Of a DNA stretch of 38,034 nt, positions 34,305-38,034 are shown in pieces; within the stretch, counting starts at the first letter, position 1, and each line of letters opens with the position of its first letter. Location of the stretch: contig PDQD01000024.1 of NCBI GenBank assembly GCA_002747695.1, positions 1 through 38,034 of the forward strand. The letters run 5' to 3'. The notes below the pieces were generated by a model. That model was not told the origin of the DNA and searched no databases. It worked only from the letters and a program-made list of their open reading frames with translations. The translations under genes were made by a program, and so were the position numbers. The stretch is from Flavobacteriia bacterium. Its GTDB lineage: Bacteria > Bacteroidota > Bacteroidia > Flavobacteriales > Flavobacteriaceae.

Positions 34305-35174
34305 ATGAAACTCATCGATGGTAAAGCCACAGCAGAACGTTTAAAACAAGACATTAGCGAAATCATTAAACAACGTAAAGCCAATGGAGAGAAAATACCT
34401 CATTTGGCTGCTGTTATTGTAGGTAGTGACCCCGCCAGTCAAACCTATGTGAGCAGTAAAGTAAAAACTTGCGCCAAAGTAGGTTTTAATTCTACCATGG
34501 TTGAGTTACCGGCAGACATTACTGAAGAACAATTAATTCACGAAATCAAATTGTTAAATAACGATGCTGATATAGATGGTTTTATTGTACAATTGCCGTT
34601 GCCTAAACATATCGACGAGCAAAATATTATCATGGCCATTGACCCTAAAAAAGATGTTGATGGTTTTCACCCGGTCAATGTTGGAAAAATGACTCTGGAT
34701 CTTCCTGCGCTCCTACCCGCTACCCCCTGTGGTATTATGCAGTTGATAAAGTCTTACAACATAGAAACTGCCGGCAAAAATGCGTTGGTCATCGGTAGAA
34801 GTCATATTGTGGGACGACCTGTAAGCATTCTTCTCAGCCAAAAAAATACCGGAGGCAATGCCACCGTTACATTGGCGCATAGTCACACAAAAAACCTGGA
34901 AGAATTGATACGTCATGCAGATATTATTGTAGCTGCTGCCGGAAAACCTGAGATGATTACAGGTGATATGGTTAAAGAAGGTGTTGTAATCATAGACGTG
35001 GGTATTCACAGAGTAGAAGACCCCTCTAAAGAGAAAGGTTATAGATTGACCGGTGATGTGGACTTTGACAGTGTAGCACCAAAAGCATCATACATCACAC
35101 CCGTTCCCGGTGGTGTAGGCCCTATGACTATTGCCATGTTGCTTAAAAACACATTAAAAGCCTCAAATATGTAG
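34305..35174 (+). CDS. folD: Methylenetetrahydrofolate dehydrogenase/cyclohydrolase
   Basis: The 289-residue bifunctional FolD interconverts 5,10-methylene-, methenyl- and 10-formyl-THF for purine, fMet and thymidylate synthesis. Signatures are VGSDPASQTYVSSKVKTC with the catalytic lysine, GFIVQLPLP, DPKKDVDGFHP, the Rossmann motif VIGRSHIVGRP and TPVPGGVGPMT near the end. It ends 5 nt before the convergent START-like gene, with no terminator between them. Confidence 0.96.
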   Translation: MKLIDGKATAERLKQDISEIIKQRKANGEKIPHLAAVIVGSDPASQTYVSSKVKTCAKVGFNSTMVELPADITEEQLIHEIKLLNNDADIDGFIVQLPLPKHIDEQNIIMAIDPKKDVDGFHPVNVGKMTLDLPALLPATPCGIMQLIKSYNIETAGKNALVIGRSHIVGRPVSILLSQKNTGGNATVTLAHSHTKNLEELIRHADIIVAAAGKPEMITGDMVKEGVVIIDVGIHRVEDPSKEKGYRLTGDVDFDSVAPKASYITPVPGGVGPMTIAMLLKNTLKASNM

Positions 35175-35179
35175 GTGGA

Positions 35180-35563
35180 TTAAGCTCCAATAGTTTTCTT
35201 TAATTCTGAGATTTGGTTATCCCAGAATAATCTCACATCCTCCTCTTCATCTTCTTCAGCAAAATCTGTGACGATGAGAGAGACGTCATTGGTCAATTCA
35301 TCAACTTGAATTTTAAATTCAAAATAGCAATCGGTTCCTTCGTCTTCTACCCATTGAAAACGCATATAATCCTCTGTATCATATCTTATGACCTTTGCCT
35401 GCTCTTCTGAATCACCCCATATAAAAGTATATAACTCACCTCTTGAATTAACATTATCGGCGAACCACTCATCTAAACTTGATGCCATCGAAAAGTATTT
35501 ATACAGCATACTGGGCGAGGCATGGATTGGGTATTCCATTTGCACTTTTATTCTATCTGACAT
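35180..35563 (-). CDS. START-like (SRPBCC) domain protein
   Basis: This 127-residue single-domain protein begins MSDRIKVQMEYPIHASP, the opening of the flavobacterial START-like family related to SRPBCC/AHSA1 folds. It has the LYKYFSMASSLDEWFAD helix and a WVEDEG...YFEFKI strand pair. These folds bind hydrophobic ligands, but the ligand is unknown. The C-terminus is acidic (EEDEEEDVRLFW). Neighbouring aminotransferase IV and YqgE genes are its conserved neighbours in this group. Confidence 0.85.
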   Translation of the reverse strand: MSDRIKVQMEYPIHASPSMLYKYFSMASSLDEWFADNVNSRGELYTFIWGDSEEQAKVIRYDTEDYMRFQWVEDEGTDCYFEFKIQVDELTNDVSLIVTDFAEEDEEEDVRLFWDNQISELKKTIGA

Positions 35564-35680
35564 ATGTAGCTTTTATAGATATTTGTAATTTGTCGGCAAT
35601 GTAGTATTTTTTTATCACATAAACCAACACAAATATTACTTTTTTTGTGTCATAAAACTTTATATAATCTAAAAAATGTC

Positions 35681-35688
35681 TATATTTG
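35681..35688 (+). promoter_or_regulatory. -7 element of the tRNA gene
   Basis: TATATTTG followed by CAAC fits TAnnTTTG and ends 17 nt before the tRNA 5' end. Confidence 0.6.
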
Positions 35689-35705
35689 CAACCTGAAAAA
35701 AAAAC

Positions 35706-35779
35706 GGCGAGGTAGCTCAGCAGGTTAGAGCGTCGGATTCATAACCCGGAGGTCGAGAGTTCAAGTCTCTCTCTCGCTA
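35706..35779 (+). tRNA. tRNA with CAT anticodon (Met, or Ile2 if lysidine-modified)
   Basis: A full cloverleaf folds: acceptor GGCGAGG/TCTCGCT, D arm GCTC/GAGC, anticodon loop TTCATAA with CAT at 35740-35742, T arm GAGAG-TTCAAGT-CTCTC, and discriminator A at 35779. The CCA end is not encoded. The first acceptor pair is a G-U wobble and the anticodon stem is TCGGA/CCCGG with an A-C closing position. The first pair is not the mismatch typical of initiator tRNA, so elongator Met is the best guess; tRNA-Ile2 cannot be excluded by eye. Confidence 0.93.
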
Positions 35780-35788
35780 CAACCCTAA

Positions 35789-35825
35789 AAAACGCTTTAA
35801 ATCACAATAAAGCGTTTTTTTTATT
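35789..35825 (+). terminator. Intrinsic terminator of the tRNA
   Basis: AAAACGCTTTA (35789-35799) and TAAAGCGTTTT (35808-35818) form a perfect stem with an 8-nt loop followed by a long T-run. It lies 10 nt after the tRNA. Confidence 0.93.
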
Positions 35826-35902
35826 TTTAAAGTTCGCTAAAAACTTGTAAACATATGCTGTAATTCAGCATAAACTACTTATCAACTTCAACTCTGAGAC
35901 AT

Positions 35903-36718
35903 ATGTATAATCTTAACGGTCAGCTGACCAATACCCTTGATCTCTCTCCTGATAACAGGGCTTTTTATTATGGAGACGCCTTGTTTGATACTTTGAAATA
36001 CAAGAACAACAAATACCATTTTTTAGAGCTTCATTACTTAAGACTACTGGCAGGTATGCGTCAATTGCGTATGGAAATTCCGTCTCATTTTACTTTAGAA
36101 TTTTGGAATGAGGAACTGTACAAACTTCAGGACCAATCACCAAATGCAGATTTGAGGTACCGCACTACGGTATGGCGTTCTGCTAAAGGCTTATACACAC
36201 CTTCCGGCAACGACATCAACTACCTCATTGAAACTTCTGTATTGAACGATCAGGTAAAATCCACCTATCGTTTAGGCGTTTATAAAAATTTATCCATCAA
36301 TGCCGATGCTTTTAGCCATATTAAAACGACCAACAGACTTCCCAATGTTTTGGCTTCCATCTATGCCGGTGAACATGAATTGGACAATGTATTGTTATTA
36401 AATCAACATAAGAACATCGCCTGCAGTACCAACGCCAATGTGTTCATTGTAAACCAACAGAGCATTTACACCCCACCCATCAGTGACGGATGTTTAAAAG
36501 GAACCATAAGAGAGGTATTGTTAACCCAAATACCCAAACATCCCTCTTACAGCATTGAAGAAAAAAGCCTGTCCATAACCGATATCATTTCAGCTGACGA
36601 GGTGTTTTTAACCAATGCTATAACCAGCATTCAACCGGTGACACATTTTAAAAGGAAAACATATAGCACATCTGTCGCGAAGGCATTGACAGAATTACTG
36701 CAAACACTTATCGTTTGA
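35903..36718 (+). CDS. Aminotransferase class IV
   Basis: A 271-residue PLP enzyme of fold type IV (the IlvE/PabC/D-amino acid transaminase family). RAFYYGDALFDTLKY (19-33) is the family opening. The PLP lysine is probably K141 in FSHIKTTNRLPNVLA, and the phosphate-binding end has SDGCLKGTIREV and VFLTNAITSIQPV. The short form and the Flavobacteriia context with START-like and YqgE genes suggest a PabC-like (4-amino-4-deoxychorismate lyase) or branched-chain role; sequence alone does not decide. Confidence 0.88.
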   Translation: MYNLNGQLTNTLDLSPDNRAFYYGDALFDTLKYKNNKYHFLELHYLRLLAGMRQLRMEIPSHFTLEFWNEELYKLQDQSPNADLRYRTTVWRSAKGLYTPSGNDINYLIETSVLNDQVKSTYRLGVYKNLSINADAFSHIKTTNRLPNVLASIYAGEHELDNVLLLNQHKNIACSTNANVFIVNQQSIYTPPISDGCLKGTIREVLLTQIPKHPSYSIEEKSLSITDIISADEVFLTNAITSIQPVTHFKRKTYSTSVAKALTELLQTLIV

Positions 36719-36731
36719 GCTTTTTAATATT

Positions 36732-37289
36732 CTAGTTCAACATAGGATCTTCAGGAGAATTAGCCCATAGTCGGTACTTACCCCCCAGTTCTATGAGTTT
36801 TTCTTTCCAGCTTCCGGCATCATTGATTTGAAAAATATTAGTGCCGTTAATTTCAATGACTGCCCAAGAATTTCTACTGATTTCATCTTCAAGTTGTTCC
36901 TGCGACCAACCGGAATAACCCAAAAAGAACCTGATATCTTTGGCCTGAATAAGCTTGTTGTTGATTAAGCTTTTGACCGTATTATAATTACCACCCCAAT
37001 AAATACCGTGTTCTATCTCAATACTATCAGGAATTAACTCCGGCACTTCATGGATGAAATAAAGATTATCCTGCTCTACAGGCCCTCCTATATAAACCCT
37101 GATGTCTGAATCAATATCGGGCACCAAATCCCCAAGTGTAAACCGACTGGGCTTGTTCAACACAAAACCAACAGTACCATTCTCATTGTGTTCTGCCAAT
37201 ATGATAATAGTCCTGTTAAAAGATTTATCGTTGAGTATAGCCGGTTCTGCCAATAATAACTTACCTTTTTGTATACCTTGTGAAATCAT
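36732..37289 (-). CDS. YqgE/AlgH family protein
   Basis: This 185-residue protein (UPF0301, DUF179) begins GKLLLAEPAILNDKSFNRTIIIL and has GTVGFVLNKPS, VYIGGPVEQDNLYFIH and RFFLGYSGWSQEQLEDEI, all family hallmarks. Its biochemical role is unclear; AlgH affects alginate regulation in Pseudomonas. It is convergent with the aminotransferase gene, 13 nt apart. Confidence 0.93.
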   Translation of the reverse strand: MISQGIQKGKLLLAEPAILNDKSFNRTIIILAEHNENGTVGFVLNKPSRFTLGDLVPDIDSDIRVYIGGPVEQDNLYFIHEVPELIPDSIEIEHGIYWGGNYNTVKSLINNKLIQAKDIRFFLGYSGWSQEQLEDEISRNSWAVIEINGTNIFQINDAGSWKEKLIELGGKYRLWANSPEDPMLN

Positions 37290-37519
37290 TTGTGTTGTCT
37301 TATGCGTTTAAAACTAATAGTATTGATTACCTATCACAAACCCGTAATCCGAATGTTTACAGTGTTTTTATAAGTGTTCTAAGGTTCAAAAATACATCAC
37401 TTTTATCATTTATTCAATATTTATGATGTATTTACATTTATAAAACCCTTCAAAGTCAAGTATTTTACAATCATTTTGACGAGTTTCAGAAGATAGACTG
37501 CAAATTTTGAACCAAAAAA

Positions 37520-37545
37520 AATCCTGCCTTAAAAAAAGCAGGATT
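37520..37545 (-). terminator. Intrinsic terminator of the HU gene
   Basis: AATCCTGC (37520-37527) and GCAGGATT (37538-37545) form a perfect stem. On the minus strand it runs into eight T. It lies 22 nt past the HU stop codon. Confidence 0.92.
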
Positions 37546-37567
37546 AAATGTTTTACATTTGATAGGC

Positions 37568-37840
37568 TTAGTTTACAGCATCATCAAATTTAGATCCTGC
37601 TTTGAATTTTACAATATTTTTAGCAGCGATTTTAATTTCTTTACCTGTTTGTGGGTTACGTCCAGTTCTGGCATTTCTTTTAGAAACTGAGAAAGTTCCC
37701 CAACCTACTAAAGCAACTTTACCACCTTTTTTAAGGCTTTTAGTTACATTTTCAGTGAATGATTCTAATGCGGCTTTTGCTGCAACTTTTGAGATTCCGG
37801 CATCAGCTGCCATAGCATCGATTAATTCTTGTTTGTTCAT
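37568..37840 (-). CDS. HU family DNA-binding protein
   Basis: A 90-residue histone-like HU/IHF family protein starting [15 protein letters not shown]. Typical parts are the helical dimer core, the [21 protein letters not shown] arm and the C-terminal [15 protein letters not shown]. It bends and compacts DNA. The frame is open 21 codons further up (to 37903), but the promoter element at 37881-37874 lies inside that extension and the HU fold begins exactly at the later ATG, so 37840 is chosen. Confidence 0.95.
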   Translation of the reverse strand: MNKQELIDAMAADAGISKVAAKAALESFTENVTKSLKKGGKVALVGWGTFSVSKRNARTGRNPQTGKEIKIAAKNIVKFKAGSKFDDAVN

Positions 37841-37873
37841 AGTATAGTTATTAAAATTAACGTTAAAACACCT

Positions 37874-37881
37874 CAAAGATA
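37874..37881 (-). promoter_or_regulatory. -7 element of the HU gene
   Basis: Minus-strand TATCTTTG fits TAnnTTTG and ends 33 nt before the HU ATG. It also excludes the upstream in-frame ATG at 37903 as start. Confidence 0.65.
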
Positions 37882-37985
37882 GGAATTTAAAGAGCTCGTA
37901 CAAATTTAACCGGATTTTTCAAGGAATTTTGTTAATAAAATATAACAATTGTTAATAACTCACGCCATCCTACGCCAGCAAAGGG

Positions 37986-38034
37986 CTAAAAGCAATACAA
38001 ATTTTGTTCATTTTTGAATCCGTTAAGGAAATCC
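37986..38034 (-). CDS. fmt: Partial CDS, probable C-terminus of methionyl-tRNA formyltransferase
   Basis: Reading inward from the window edge, the minus strand gives DFLNGFKNEQNLYCF followed by TAG. The DFLNGFK segment resembles the end of flavobacterial Fmt, and fmt commonly precedes the HU gene in this group. Only 15 residues are visible, so the assignment rests on this short match and synteny. Confidence 0.4.
   Translation of the reverse strand, partial: DFLNGFKNEQNLYCF

Noticed and set aside
37290..37519. Gap between yqgE and the HU terminator
   Set aside because: Searched on both strands; only AT-rich sequence with frequent stops, no hairpin or repeat worth listing.
37841..37903. 21-codon N-terminal extension of HU
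   Set aside because: It contains the promoter element and HU proteins start exactly at MNKQELI.

Overview
The window looks like a chromosomal segment of a Bacteroidota bacterium, most likely class Flavobacteriia. The evidence is: moderate-to-low GC; many promoters with the Bacteroidetes -7 motif TAnnTTTG and little Shine-Dalgarno signal; type IX secretion (T9SS) genes porQ and porG plus a T9SS-sorted protein; the flavobacterial order porG-uppS-bamA-skp-skp; a head-GIN (DUF2807)/PspC/PadR locus; and START-like/aminotransferase IV/YqgE/HU synteny. I cannot fix the genus. Most of the window is core or conserved genome; no phage, IS element or CRISPR was seen.

Layout. 1-1257: a CPBP-family membrane protease gene followed by an attC-like inverted repeat, possibly a captured cassette. 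1258-4469: ferrous iron operon with a membrane-anchored DtxR-FeoA fusion and a FeoB split into GTPase and permease by one in-frame stop. 4562-5088: a small lipoprotein gene with its own promoter and terminator. 5297-8203 (minus): fixH, a TauE/SafE-type (COG2836) transporter and two tandem PPK2 polyphosphate kinases, tightly packed. 8317-11688 (minus): cmk, porQ, a small acidic protein and a MATE exporter. 11767-11983: a striking array of 31 consecutive heptamers between two divergent promoters. 12078-14507: a cyclophilin-FKBP fusion, a SixA-like phosphatase and a Ppx/GppA enzyme. 14931-18450: a TolC/HlyD/ABC-2 permease efflux operon without an ATPase gene. 18556-20321 (minus): murI and a BNR-repeat protein. 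20396-25951 (minus): two Skp/OmpH chaperones, BamA, UppS and PorG. 26474-30097: DUF4870 protein, a 21-residue membrane peptide, PadR, PspC protein and head-GIN lipoprotein. 30205-32608 (minus): a secreted hypothetical protein, then a FISUMP-domain protein paired with a T9SS-sorted protein. 32708-38034: a candidate small RNA, ffh, folD, START-like protein, tRNA-CAT, aminotransferase IV, YqgE, HU and the probable tail of fmt.

Themes. Envelope biogenesis dominates (BamA, Skp, UppS, MurI, PorG, PorQ, Ffh, PspC/GIN). A second theme is polyphosphate: two PPK2 kinases and a Ppx/SixA pair lie within about 9 kb, with no ppk1 in the window. Iron supply (Feo) and cytochrome oxidase maturation (FixH/SafE) sit on the left.

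The best candidates for something undescribed are the 31-unit heptamer array with an invariant ACT core, the promoter-hairpin-terminator unit upstream of ffh (candidate sRNA), the in-frame FeoB split under a membrane-tethered regulator, the 21-residue membrane peptide, and the FISUMP/T9SS pair that shares a short repeated motif.
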